Part shown: positions 7,500 to 15,919 of the stretch, one piece after another
How the letters are laid out: each line of letters begins with the position of its first letter
Numbering within the stretch: position 1 is the first letter of the stretch
Source: CAYQEC01 sp964416425
GTDB lineage: Bacteria; Actinomycetota; Acidimicrobiia; Spongiisociales; UBA5794
Reading direction: 5' to 3'
NCBI GenBank assembly: GCA_964416425.1
Contig: CAYQEC010000011.1
Coordinates: 14,153 to 78,152 of the forward strand
Length of the DNA: 64,000 nt
The notes under the pieces: generated by a model
The model's database searches: none
What the model saw: the letters and a program-made list of their open reading frames with translations, nothing else
What the model was told of the DNA's origin: nothing
Made by a program: the position numbers and the translations under genes

Positions 7500-8774
7500 C
7501 TACCCCTGCTCGTGGACGGTGATCGCCTCGTCGAGGATGTCCATCCCGCGGTCGAGCTCCTCGATGGAGACGTTGAGCGGCGGGATGAACCGGATGATGT
7601 TGGCGTCGGGCCCGCACGGCAGGATGAGCAGCCCTCGCTCGTGGGCGGCGCGCCCGATCCGCCGGTACGCCTCCGGGCTCGGGGTGCGGCCGTCGGGCTC
7701 GACCAGCTCGACGCCGATCATCAGTCCCAGCCCACGCACGTCGCCGACGGTGGGATGGGCCTCCTTCATCTCGTTCCAGCGGGAGAACGCATGGTCGGAG
7801 AGCTTGGGAACCTGCGGCACGACGTCGGCGAGGGTCTCGATGGTGGCGACGGCCGCGGCGCACGAGATCGGGTTGCCGCCGAAGGTGGTGCCGTGCGAGC
7901 CGGGCGGCCACGAGTCCATGAGCTGCTTGGAGGCGCCGAAGGCCGACAGCGGCAGCCCGTTGGCGATCGCCTTGCCCATCACGAGCACGTCGGGACGCAC
8001 CCCGTAGAGCTGCGAGGTGAACCAGTCGCCGGTGCGACCGAACCCGCTCTGGACCTCGTCGGCGATGAGCAGGATGCCGTGCTCGTCGGCCAGCGACCGC
8101 AGCTCCTGGAGGAAGGCGCGGCCGCCCGGGTAGTAGCCGCCCTCACCCTGCATCGGCTCGACGAGGAACGCCGCCACCTCTCCGGGGGTAATGACGTGGG
8201 CGAAGAGGAAGTGCAGCTCTTCGAGGGCCCGTTCGGTGGCGGCTTCCTGGGTCATGTTCCAGCGGAACGGCCACGGGTAGGGGGTGATGAAGACCGACCC
8301 GACGAGCGGGTGGTAGCCCTGGCGGTACTTGGCCTTCGAGGTGGTGTAGGAGACCGCGCCCATGGTGCGGCCGTGGAAGCCGCCACGGAACACGATGACG
8401 CCTTGGCGTCCGCTGGTCTTGCGGGCCAGCTTCACCGCGCCCTCGACGGCCTCGGCCCCCGAGTTCATCGTCATGAAGCTCTCGATCCCCTCCGGGGTCA
8501 CCTCGCGGAGCCGCTCCCCGAGCTCGACCAGCGAGGCGTAGCGGAACACCGCTCCGGCGTGCCATACCCGGTCGACCTGGTCGAGGATGGCCCGCTTCAC
8601 ATGGGCCGGCTGGTGACCGAGGTTGGAGACGGCGATGCCGCAGGTGAAGTCGAGGAAGCGGCGCCCGTCGGCGGTCTCGACGTGACTGCCGGAGGCGGAC
8701 ACGACCTCGATGTCGGTGTCGAAGTTGAACACCTTGGCGATGACTTCTTGGTGACGCTGAACGAGGTCTGACAT
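7500..8774 (-). CDS. Class III PLP-dependent aminotransferase, GabT/ArgD-like
   Basis: A 424-aa fold-type I aminotransferase of the 4-aminobutyrate / acetylornithine / ornithine group. Key sites: NSGAEAVEGAVKLAR (104-118), IADE with the PLP-contacting Asp 239, and the Schiff-base Lys 268 in VMGKAIANG. Start chosen at ATG 8774, preceded by AAAGGAG 6 nt upstream; the frame is open further but non-homologous. A 4-aminobutyrate or other omega-amino acid substrate is likely, but cannot be fixed from sequence. It converges on the Lnt-like gene. Confidence 0.9.
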   Translation of the reverse strand: MSDLVQRHQEVIAKVFNFDTDIEVVSASGSHVETADGRRFLDFTCGIAVSNLGHQPAHVKRAILDQVDRVWHAGAVFRYASLVELGERLREVTPEGIESFMTMNSGAEAVEGAVKLARKTSGRQGVIVFRGGFHGRTMGAVSYTTSKAKYRQGYHPLVGSVFITPYPWPFRWNMTQEAATERALEELHFLFAHVITPGEVAAFLVEPMQGEGGYYPGGRAFLQELRSLADEHGILLIADEVQSGFGRTGDWFTSQLYGVRPDVLVMGKAIANGLPLSAFGASKQLMDSWPPGSHGTTFGGNPISCAAAVATIETLADVVPQVPKLSDHAFSRWNEMKEAHPTVGDVRGLGLMIGVELVEPDGRTPSPEAYRRIGRAAHERGLLILPCGPDANIIRFIPPLNVSIEELDRGMDILDEAITVHEQG

Positions 8775-8827
8775 CGGAGGCTCCTTTGGGCGGGGCGAGT
8801 CGGTAGGGCGTGACGGGGCGCCCTGCG

Positions 8828-9289
8828 TCACGGGGCAGCGAAGAGCTGACTTCGCACGTCGACCGGTCGGTTGGTCCGCATGGCCGACATTGTGACACAC
8901 GGGGCAGGATGGGTCGACGGGAGAGCCCGGGTGGCGGGCTCGGCCCCGTCGCCGTCGATGGTGGCCAGGCCGCGCACGGTGGCGGGCCGCAGCAACGGCT
9001 GGTCGACGGCGACCAGCATCACGTTGCGGCCCGGGGCGTGCTCGAACACGGTGAGCAGGCCGTTGGCCGGGCCGCGGTGTGGCCCGGCCCGATCGGGAAC
9101 GGCGTGACGGCCCAGAGCAGGGCCGTCACGGCCGACGACGATCACCTCGCACCCGGCCTTGTCGAGGGCGGCGGCGACGTGTTCGAGCAGGGTGCGGGTT
9201 CCCCACGGCACCAGCGCCTTGTCGCGTCCCATGCGGCGGGCGGCGCCGCCGGCGAGGATGGCGCCGATCGGGGCAGGGTGGTTCGGCAT
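8828..9289 (-). CDS. Shortened molybdenum cofactor guanylyltransferase-like protein (MobA family)
   Basis: The N-terminus has the nucleotidyltransferase signature ILAGGAARRMGRDKALVPWG, then VIVVGRDG, a GPxxGLL segment and VAVDQPLL, as in MobA/CobY-type enzymes that attach a nucleotide to molybdopterin. After about residue 110 the sequence no longer resembles the family and it stops at 153 aa, roughly 40 residues short. It may be a decaying gene or a reduced form. No other molybdenum cofactor genes are nearby. It lies 53 nt upstream of the aminotransferase start, same strand. Confidence 0.65.
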   Translation of the reverse strand: MPNHPAPIGAILAGGAARRMGRDKALVPWGTRTLLEHVAAALDKAGCEVIVVGRDGPALGRHAVPDRAGPHRGPANGLLTVFEHAPGRNVMLVAVDQPLLRPATVRGLATIDGDGAEPATRALPSTHPAPCVTMSAMRTNRPVDVRSQLFAAP

Positions 9290-9382
9290 CTCCGCACCCT
9301 AGGGGAGCACGCCGAGGCCCGGTTGCGCCACGGGACCCTGCGGAAGCGATACAGTGAGGGTTCCCGACACTTGGAGAAGACC

Positions 9383-10342
9383 GTGAAGCGCATCGCCCCC
9401 CTGATGGCGCTCGTCGTGTTGTTGACCGGCTGCAAGATCCGGATGGATTCGAACCTGGTTCTCAACGAAGACGAGTCGGGCACCTATGCCATCGAGATGT
9501 CCGTCGACTCGGAACTTCGCCAGCTGGCCGAGGAGCAGGGTGGCGAGCCGATCGACTTCACCCAGGGCCTGGAGGACGTTCCGGAGGGATGGACCGTCGA
9601 GGAGTTCACCGACGGTGACTTCTCCGGGGTCCGTATGGGCCACCCGTTCTCCAGCATCGCCGAGTTCGAGCAGGAGCTCTCCGACCTGGTCGCGACCGGC
9701 GGCTCGGCCACCACCGGCATGCTCACCGGCATCGGCATCAGCCACGAGGGAGACGAGTTCTCCTTCGAGTCGGACCTCACCGGAGTGGGTGACACCCTCG
9801 GCAACCTGGCCGGGGGAGATCTCGGGACCGAGATGGAGGGCGTCGACATGGGAGCCATGTTCGACCAGCTCTTCGAGGTCCGTATCGTCATCACCCTTCC
9901 CGGCGAGATCGGTGAAAACAACGCCGACGAGGTGAACGGCAACACCCTCACCTGGAATGTCACGCTCAACGACGAAGGCAAGGTTCTCAGCGCCGTGTCG
10001 TCGGTCGGCGGCGGCGGCGGCGGCGTGGTCGTGGTCGCGCTCGCCGTGCTCGCCGGACTGATCCTGCTCGCCCTCGGAGCCGTGTACCTGCAGGGGCGGC
10101 GCCGTAAGAAGGAGCAGGATGCGGTCGAGTCGATGGGTGCACCGGGCGAGGAAGCACCCGCCGAGGACGCAGCCGCGCCTGTGGCCGGCGAGCCGGGTGC
10201 GGTGATGCCGGCCCCGGCTACCCCGGAGGAGGCCTTCGAGGAGGTCGCCGCCGAGAAAGAGGCCGCCGAGGCCCATGACGAGACGGCCGCGGAGCAGGCC
10301 ACCGAGGCGACCGAGGAGGGCGAGGAGCCCGAGCTGACCTAG
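9383..10342 (+). CDS. LppM-domain lipoprotein with C-terminal TM helix
   Basis: Starts at GTG 9383 behind GGAGA. A signal peptide ends in the lipobox LLTGC (Cys 17). The extracytoplasmic domain matches the LppM family (N-terminal strand MDSNLVLNEDESGTYAIEM, then a second strand pair near VRIVITLPGEI). A glycine run precedes a TM helix near 218-238, a short RRRKK stop-transfer motif and an acidic/Ala-rich cytoplasmic tail. In mycobacteria LppM is an envelope lipoprotein with a similar lipobox plus C-terminal helix. It is the first of several LppM/Thr-rich surface proteins in the window. Confidence 0.85.
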   Translation: MKRIAPLMALVVLLTGCKIRMDSNLVLNEDESGTYAIEMSVDSELRQLAEEQGGEPIDFTQGLEDVPEGWTVEEFTDGDFSGVRMGHPFSSIAEFEQELSDLVATGGSATTGMLTGIGISHEGDEFSFESDLTGVGDTLGNLAGGDLGTEMEGVDMGAMFDQLFEVRIVITLPGEIGENNADEVNGNTLTWNVTLNDEGKVLSAVSSVGGGGGGVVVVALAVLAGLILLALGAVYLQGRRRKKEQDAVESMGAPGEEAPAEDAAAPVAGEPGAVMPAPATPEEAFEEVAAEKEAAEAHDETAAEQATEATEEGEEPELT

Positions 10343-10352
10343 CGGCGGGCGC

Positions 10353-10667
10353 TCAGTCGTCGGAGAGGGCAGGGCCGTGATCGGCCATGACCTCGCGCAG
10401 CAGATCCATCGCGGTGATGATCTTCTGCGACGTCACCGAGTAGTAGGCCCATTGGCCGTCCTTGCGGGACGTGACGAGACCCTTCTCGCGGAGCACCGCC
10501 AGGTGCTGTGAGACGTTGGCCTGCGGGATGCCCAACTCCGCCACCAGGTCGGACACGGAGCGTTCCCCGGCGCGCAGCGCGTTGATGATCAGCAGGCGCT
10601 TGGGGTCGGCCAGACCCCGGCACACGCTGGCGTGAAGTCTGCTCATCTCGGATTGGACCGAGGCCAT
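10353..10667 (-). CDS. ArsR-family winged-helix regulator
   Basis: A 104-aa dimeric HTH repressor. The domain order is an N-terminal helix, LADPKRLLIINAL, the HTH at about 43-70 (VSDLVAELGIPQANVSQHLA), then a wing ending KDGQWAYYSVT. No Cys-rich ELCVCDL-like metal site is present, so it may respond to something other than As or Zn. Start chosen at ATG 10667 (MASVQSEM); an upstream ATG at 10709 is possible. It converges on the LppM gene and is followed upstream by the broken sigma gene. Confidence 0.88.
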   Translation of the reverse strand: MASVQSEMSRLHASVCRGLADPKRLLIINALRAGERSVSDLVAELGIPQANVSQHLAVLREKGLVTSRKDGQWAYYSVTSQKIITAMDLLREVMADHGPALSDD

Positions 10668-10740
10668 GGCGTGCACTATGGCGACCCGGCGCTGTCTGAT
10701 GCAAGTCAATTCCAGGCGTGGGGCGTGCTTCGGCCGCGAA

Positions 10741-11239
10741 TCAAGCGAGTGGGCGGAGCAGCCGGGCGGCGGTCTCCCGCACCGTCAACCCGTCGAGCAC
10801 CATCGCCTGCACCACGGCCTTCAACTCCGGCGACAGGCGATCGAGGGCGGCGCCGAGGTCGCCGTGCTCAAGCCCGACCGGCACTTCGTCCTCGGCCGAG
10901 GCCGCCGCGCCCGGGTGCACCCATTCCGCCACCGACTCCCAGCGGGAGCGGCGGCGCACCCGGTCCAGCAGCCGGCGCAGGGCGATGCCCCACAGCCAGG
11001 CCGCCGGGTCGCCCTCACCCCGGTAGGCCCCCGGCTTGCGCCATACCGCCAGGAAGGTGTCCTGCACCGCTTCGTTCACCACGTCCGGGTCTCCCGCATC
11101 GGCGCGACAGGCGCACCACCAGCCAGGCTGCGTGCCGGTCGTAGAGGAGGCGCAACGCCGCCCGGTCTCCCTCGGAGATCGCTGCCAGCAGCGCAGTGTC
11201 GGATCGTTCCACACCGGTACTGTCGCAGCGGAGAGGCAA
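10741..11239 (-). pseudogene. ECF sigma factor, frameshifted and truncated
   Basis: The first part (from 11239) reads as sigma region 2: LLAAISEGDRAALRLLYDRH followed by LVVRLSRRCG. The frame then changes: the continuation GDPDVVNEAVQDTFLAVWRK lies in another frame, joined if one extra base near 11091-11095 is removed. The second part runs through the linker into region 4 (LSPELKAVVQAMVLDGLTVRETAARL), but stops at RPLA, before the DNA-recognition helix of region 4.2. Two independent lesions suggest an inactivated gene; a sequencing indel could explain only the first. Confidence 0.7.
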
Positions 11240-11315
11240 AACGGTTCATTCCTCCCTCCGGGGGTGGGAGAATGGGCACGGCCGCCCATCGTGGCGGCCG
11301 GCCGGGAGGCACCAA

Positions 11316-11441
11316 ATGGCGAACAAGGACAAGGGCGGCAGATCCACCAAGAAGGCCGCCGCCAAGAACCTCAAAGAGAAGCGTTCCGAGAAGAGGGCGA
11401 AGAAGGCCGAGGCCGCCGGCGAGCGGCACAAGGTCGTCTGA
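11316..11441 (+). CDS. Small, very basic conserved actinobacterial protein (41 aa)
   Basis: Starts at ATG 11316 with GGGAGG 7 nt upstream. The product MANKDKGGRSTKKAAAKNLK... is almost entirely Lys, Arg, Ala and Glu, and ends HKVV. Proteins of this shape recur in actinomycetes without known function; the charge suggests nucleic-acid or ribosome contact, which is inference only. Confidence 0.7.
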   Translation: MANKDKGGRSTKKAAAKNLKEKRSEKRAKKAEAAGERHKVV

Positions 11442-11484
11442 TCGGCCTCTCCGGGGTTTCATCGAGGGCCGACACGATTGCAGC

Positions 11485-12405
11485 ATGACGGGAATCCCTG
11501 ACCGGGCTTTCTCGGGTCACAGCGACTTCATGCTGGTGCGGCAGTTCCTCATCGATTCCTACTCCGGATTCGATCACCTCTTCAATTGGGGAATCGACCG
11601 GTGGGAGGTGTTCCGGTACTCGGGCAACGCCGGGTCCGAACTGGCAGGCGACAGAGTCTGGGAACGGTTCGTTCGGTTGTGGGAGGACGGCGGCCGGCTC
11701 GTCGGCGTTGCCCACCCCGAGGATGGGGGTGACCTCCACGTTCAGATCGACGCCGATCACCGGTACCTCGAGAACGAGATGTTCGCCTGGGGTGAGGAGC
11801 ATCGCTCTCCGGGGCAGGTCGCCGGTGCATTGTCGACTTGGGTCAGAGCCCACGACAGCCATCGCCGAGAGGTGCTGCGCTCACGAGGGTGGAAGCGGAT
11901 CGGGCTGGACGGCTACACCCGGCGGCGGTCGCTGCTGACCCCGCTCCCTGCCGGGCCACTGCCAGACGGCTACCTCATCCGTTCACTCGACCTCATGGGC
12001 GATCGCGACGCGGAGGGGCGCGCCGCCGTGAGTCGAGCCGCTTTCGGCACCACCCGCACTGCGGAGATGGCGCGCGTCCTCGCCTCGGCTCCCTCCTACC
12101 GGCCGGATCTCGACCTCGCCGCCATTGCCGGCGACGGCACCTTTGCCGCCTACACCACCGTATGGCTCGACGAGGTCAATCGCTTCGGGGTCCTCGAGCC
12201 GGTGGGGACCCATCCGGATCACCGCCGGATCGGGCTGGCATCGGCGGTGATGGCCGAAGGTATGCGGCGCGCGGCGGCTCTCGGCGCGGAAACGGCATAT
12301 GTGGGTTGTGGGGACGACCCAGGGGTGAACCGTCTCTACGAGAAGGTGGGATTCGTCGACGTCGACGCCGACGAATTGTGGGAGGCACCACGTTCTAGCG
12401 GGTGA
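11485..12405 (+). CDS. GNAT-family N-acetyltransferase, two tandem domains
   Basis: A 306-aa protein. The C-terminal GNAT domain is clear: GVLEPVGTHPDHRRIGLASAV is the acetyl-CoA-binding motif A, then YVGCGDDPGVNRLYEKVGF. The N-terminal half (GHSDFMLVRQFL, about 12-145) has the degenerate shape of a first GNAT domain. Substrate unknown. It overlaps the 3' end of the convergent double-GNAT gene by 11 nt. Confidence 0.85.
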   Translation: MTGIPDRAFSGHSDFMLVRQFLIDSYSGFDHLFNWGIDRWEVFRYSGNAGSELAGDRVWERFVRLWEDGGRLVGVAHPEDGGDLHVQIDADHRYLENEMFAWGEEHRSPGQVAGALSTWVRAHDSHRREVLRSRGWKRIGLDGYTRRRSLLTPLPAGPLPDGYLIRSLDLMGDRDAEGRAAVSRAAFGTTRTAEMARVLASAPSYRPDLDLAAIAGDGTFAAYTTVWLDEVNRFGVLEPVGTHPDHRRIGLASAVMAEGMRRAAALGAETAYVGCGDDPGVNRLYEKVGFVDVDADELWEAPRSSG

Positions 12406-13426
12406 GCGTCTTCAGCATCGTGACTCGGCCGGGAACCTCCTCGGCCTCCTCGAACCCGAGACCTGCCAAGAACCGTCGCGCCCGGTTCTGGTGGGCGAAC
12501 AGCTCGAGCACGATCGCCGTGTGGTGCTGGGTGCGGGCCCACTCCTCCACCTCGTCGATGGTGGCGGCGCCGATGCCGTGGCCCCGGAACGGCTCGAAGA
12601 CGACGAGGTCGTGGAGCACGCAGACGCTCTCCCCGTCCCGCTCGCCGGCGGCGAACCACACCCAGCCGGCGGCCTCGTCCGCCAGCCCGGCCCGGACCGT
12701 GCAGACGTGATGGCGGGGGGTCACCTCCCGCGACGGGAGCAGCCCGGCGATCCGCCGTTCCGCCTCCAGCTTCGCCCCGGCCAGGTCGAGGGCGGCGGAC
12801 TCCATCAGATCGCCGGCGAGGTTCGCCACCGCCCAGGTGGCGTAGGCGTCGAACTCGGCGGCGGTGGTCGGGGCCAGCTCCACGTATCCGGACGGGACGC
12901 GGCGGGCCCCGCGGCCTCGGAGCGAGTGGACCATGAGCCGCTTCGTCTGTTCGGGACGGGAGACCACCGGCGAGGTGGTGTCGGTAGCCTCGAAGCCCGC
13001 CTGCTCGTAGAGGCGCCGTGCCGCGATGGCTCCCTCCACCACCCAGAGGTGGAGGGTGTCGGCGTCGACCGAACCCACCCAGTCGATCACTGCCTCCACT
13101 AGGCGGCGGGCGATGCCGAGGCGCCGGCTCTCCGGTTCTACCCACAGGGCCACGAGGTGGAGAGCCCGCGGGTCGTCCCGCTCGCGGAACGCCCCGGCCA
13201 TCCCGGCGAAGGCGGTGCCCCGATCCGCCACGAAGAGGACCTGGTCGTCGCCGGTGGACGCGGTGGCGGCCCAGGTGGCCCACACCTCGGGCTCGCGGTC
13301 CCGTTCCCTGGCGTAGACCGACTCGAACGCCGCCGGGTCGCTCCGGAGGGCGCGAAGGCGGACGTCACGCACTCGGGGTCCGTCGTCGGGACGGATCCGG
13401 CGGATCGTGACGGTGGTTTCGGTCAT
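12395..13426 (-). CDS. Tandem GNAT N-acetyltransferase
   Basis: A 343-aa protein with two GNAT domains: residues about 4-160 (VALWVEPESRRLGIARRLVE as the CoA loop, LYEQAGF) and about 180-343 (VVFEPFRGHGIGAATIDEVE, NRARRFLAGLGFEEAE). Start chosen at ATG 13426, where family homology begins; the frame is open further upstream. Such double-GNAT proteins acetylate antibiotics, amines or MshD-type thiol precursors; the substrate cannot be fixed here. Confidence 0.87.
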   Translation of the reverse strand: MTETTVTIRRIRPDDGPRVRDVRLRALRSDPAAFESVYARERDREPEVWATWAATASTGDDQVLFVADRGTAFAGMAGAFRERDDPRALHLVALWVEPESRRLGIARRLVEAVIDWVGSVDADTLHLWVVEGAIAARRLYEQAGFEATDTTSPVVSRPEQTKRLMVHSLRGRGARRVPSGYVELAPTTAAEFDAYATWAVANLAGDLMESAALDLAGAKLEAERRIAGLLPSREVTPRHHVCTVRAGLADEAAGWVWFAAGERDGESVCVLHDLVVFEPFRGHGIGAATIDEVEEWARTQHHTAIVLELFAHQNRARRFLAGLGFEEAEEVPGRVTMLKTLTR

Positions 13427-13759
13427 GGTGGAAGTCTGCCAGAGGGGGGCGGCGGCGGCCACGTTCCGGCTCCGGAGCACTGCACGCCAGGGATGCATTG
13501 CCACTTGGGCGGAGGGGCAGGGGCCATTGGAATGGTGGCGTGAGGTGCCGAGCGGGCTAGGCAGGGCAGCGGGACCGCTCCCGGGTCCGAGGCGTCGCGG
13601 CTCCATGTCCCTGGAAGAAGCCGGAGTTTTTGCACTCAAGTCGCCGGGTTCCGTCACCGATGGCTCCCGGAGGAGGACGGCCGCCACGGAGCGGGGTGAT
13701 TCGCGACGCGTCACCGGCTCTCCCCGCGCATCGTCGCCCTCGGATGGAGACGACGGCCC
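13427..13759. other. Intergenic region between divergent GNAT and Roadblock genes
   Basis: 333 nt without a convincing gene. The overlapping open frames have no recognisable homology and look like chance frames in GC-rich DNA. It presumably holds the promoters of both flanking genes; none could be assigned with confidence. Confidence 0.5.
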
Positions 13760-14884
13760 ATGGTTCGTAGAAAGAAACGCCGGAGGAACCCCGGCGAGGC
13801 GAGCTTCGATCGGGTGTTGCTGTCGCCGCTGGCGACGCGGCTCGTCGAATCGGGCAGAGTCGACCTCTCCGCCATCGTCGGCACCGGCGAGGACGGCGTC
13901 ATCACCGAGGAAGACGTGCTCGCCGCCGCCGGTCCCCTCGACGATGAGTTCTTCGAGGAGATGGCCGAGGAGGACGAGTCCGCCTTCGACGGGTCGTCCG
14001 AGACCGGCGGTTCCGTCGACAGCGTCTTCCAGGTCGAGACCACCTCCCCGTCCGTGGTCCTGATATCCCCGTGGGAGGGAAATCCCCTCACCAGGCCCGA
14101 GCCCGAGCTGGGCGATCCCTACGGGCCGCCGACTCCGGCCGAGTCGGACGACGCCCCGGACGAGACGGAGGACACGATGGAGAACCCCGAAGGCACCGAT
14201 GAGGACTCGGCCCCTGCCGTGTCGGAGCCCATGTCCGTGGAGGACGAGTTCGTGGCCGAAGTGGAAGACGTCGGTGAGGTGGCAGACCTCGGCGAGGAGG
14301 TACCGGTCGCCGAGGGTGGAGACGAAGCCGCCGAGGACTTCGCCGCGGCGGAGGACGAGGCTTTCGTGGACGACGAGGCCGCCGAGGTGGAAGACGTCGG
14401 CGCCATGGCGGAACTCGGCGACATGAGCCGCGACGTGACCGATGACGGCCCCGCTCCCGAGGACGAATCACCCGATCAGCAGCGCGACACGTCCGACGAA
14501 TCGCAGAATGGAGAGATGCCCGTGAGCACCCAGGAGAAGCTCCAGGAGACCATCGCTTCGATACACGAGGCCATCCCCGACCTCAACGGCGTCATGGTGG
14601 CCTCCAAGGAGGGCTTCCCGATCGCCCACGACTTCGCCCCCGAAGAGAGCGACCGTCTGGCCGCGATGGCGGCCACCGCCCTCGGGCTGGGCCGGCGCAT
14701 CACCGAGACGGCCGGGCTCGGCGGGTTCGAGGAGGCCGTGGTGTGGGGCACCGCGGGCTGCCTGCTGGTGCTCGCCGCCGGCGACGGAGGCGTGCTGGCC
14801 CTGGGAATGCCGTCGGGCACCAACCTCGGCCTGGTCCGCATCGAGGCCCGCAACGCCGTCGGGGTCGTCGCCGGGCTGCTCTGA
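13760..14884 (+). CDS. E3-binding-like (PSBD) domain / acidic linker / Roadblock-LC7 fusion
   Basis: A 374-aa protein in three parts. After a basic start, residues about 20-57 (SPLATRLVESG, VDLSAIVGTGEDGVITEEDV) match the peripheral-subunit-binding domain of 2-oxoacid dehydrogenase E2 chains, which normally grips E1 or E3. Residues about 60-250 are a strongly acidic, disordered linker with an internal repeat (VEDVGEVADLGEE and VEDVGAMAELGDM). The C-terminal domain from about 255 (LQETIASIHEAIPDLNGVMV) is a Roadblock/LC7 (MglB-like) fold, usually a regulator of small GTPases. No GTPase or E2/E3 gene is adjacent. The combination is unusual; function unknown. Confidence 0.78.
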   Translation: MVRRKKRRRNPGEASFDRVLLSPLATRLVESGRVDLSAIVGTGEDGVITEEDVLAAAGPLDDEFFEEMAEEDESAFDGSSETGGSVDSVFQVETTSPSVVLISPWEGNPLTRPEPELGDPYGPPTPAESDDAPDETEDTMENPEGTDEDSAPAVSEPMSVEDEFVAEVEDVGEVADLGEEVPVAEGGDEAAEDFAAAEDEAFVDDEAAEVEDVGAMAELGDMSRDVTDDGPAPEDESPDQQRDTSDESQNGEMPVSTQEKLQETIASIHEAIPDLNGVMVASKEGFPIAHDFAPEESDRLAAMAATALGLGRRITETAGLGGFEEAVVWGTAGCLLVLAAGDGGVLALGMPSGTNLGLVRIEARNAVGVVAGLL

Positions 14885-14909
14885 TCCTCCCGGTGGCGCC
14901 GCTCAGAGC
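14878..14909. terminator. Bidirectional hairpin at Roadblock/purM convergent stops
   Basis: GCTCTGA (14878-14884) pairs with TCAGAGC (14903-14909); each arm contains the stop codon of one of the converging genes. Confidence 0.45.
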
Positions 14910-15919
14910 AAGGTGACGCCGGGCTCGCCTGGGCTCACCTGACCGATCTCCCACGCCTGCCGGCCGTGCCGCTCGAAGACGGCCGCCGCGGCGGCTGCGG
15001 CCGCCGCCGGCACGATCGCCACGAAGCCGATCCCCATGTTGAAGGTGCGGTACAGCTCGGCCCGGGGTGCTCCGGTCAGGTCGGCGAGAGCGGCGAAGAC
15101 GGGAGCGGCCCTCCACGATCCGGTGTCGACGGTGGCCGCCGTCCCGGCGGGGAGGATGCGGGGCAGGTTGCCGGGTAGACCGCCGCCCGTGACATGGGCC
15201 AGCCCGTGGACCTCCACCTCAGCGAGCAGATCCAGCACCGCGGGGGTGTAGAGCACGGATGGCTCCAGCAGCACCTCGGCCACCGGCCGGCCCGTCCCGG
15301 GGTACTCGTCGTCGAAGGCCAGGACCGGCAGCACCGCGGCCCGCAGCAGCGAGAAGCCGTTGGAGCGCAAGTTGGGGCTGTCGACGCCGACGATGACGTC
15401 GCCGGGAACGACCGCGGCGCCGTCGATCTCCTCCCCCTCCTCCACCACTCCCAGCGCCGCTCCGGCCAGGTCGAAGGCGTCGGGCTCCATCACCCCGGGA
15501 TGCTCGGCGGTCTCGCCGCCGAGCAGGGCGACTCCGGCCTGCTCGCAGGCGGCGGCGATCGAGGCGACGAGCCGGGCCACGCGGTCCACATCGAGCTTCC
15601 CGACGGCCAGGTAGTCGGTCATGGCGATCGGCCTCGCCCCGGCGGCGACGAGATCGTCGATGCACATCGCCACCAGGTCCCAGCCGAGCCCGTCGAGCCG
15701 GTCGGCGCGGCGCGCCAGCTCCACCTTGGTGCCCACCCCGTCGGTCGACATCATCAGCACCGGGTGCCGGTAGCCGGCCGGGACCCGGATCCCGGCGGCG
15801 AAGCCGCCGAAGCCGCCCACCACCTCACCACCCCAGGTGGCGGTGACGGCCGGGCCGATGCGGCGTACCGCGTCTTCGGCGGCGTCGAGGTCGACGCCGG
15901 CCTCCCGGTAGCTGGACAT
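14903..15919 (-). CDS. purM: Phosphoribosylformylglycinamidine cyclo-ligase (AIR synthetase)
   Basis: Closes the imidazole ring, FGAM to AIR, with ATP. The 338-aa protein starts at ATG 15919, which overlaps the purF stop in TGATG, so the two are translationally coupled. Signatures: STDGVGTK (ATP/Mg binding), GGETAEHPGVM, VDSPNLRSNGFSL, VTGGGLPGNLPR. An Ala run near the C-terminus (AAAAAAAA) is a low-complexity oddity. It is the last gene of the purC-S-Q-L-rhomboid-F-M operon. Confidence 0.97.
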   Translation of the reverse strand: MSSYREAGVDLDAAEDAVRRIGPAVTATWGGEVVGGFGGFAAGIRVPAGYRHPVLMMSTDGVGTKVELARRADRLDGLGWDLVAMCIDDLVAAGARPIAMTDYLAVGKLDVDRVARLVASIAAACEQAGVALLGGETAEHPGVMEPDAFDLAGAALGVVEEGEEIDGAAVVPGDVIVGVDSPNLRSNGFSLLRAAVLPVLAFDDEYPGTGRPVAEVLLEPSVLYTPAVLDLLAEVEVHGLAHVTGGGLPGNLPRILPAGTAATVDTGSWRAAPVFAALADLTGAPRAELYRTFNMGIGFVAIVPAAAAAAAAAVFERHGRQAWEIGQVSPGEPGVTLL

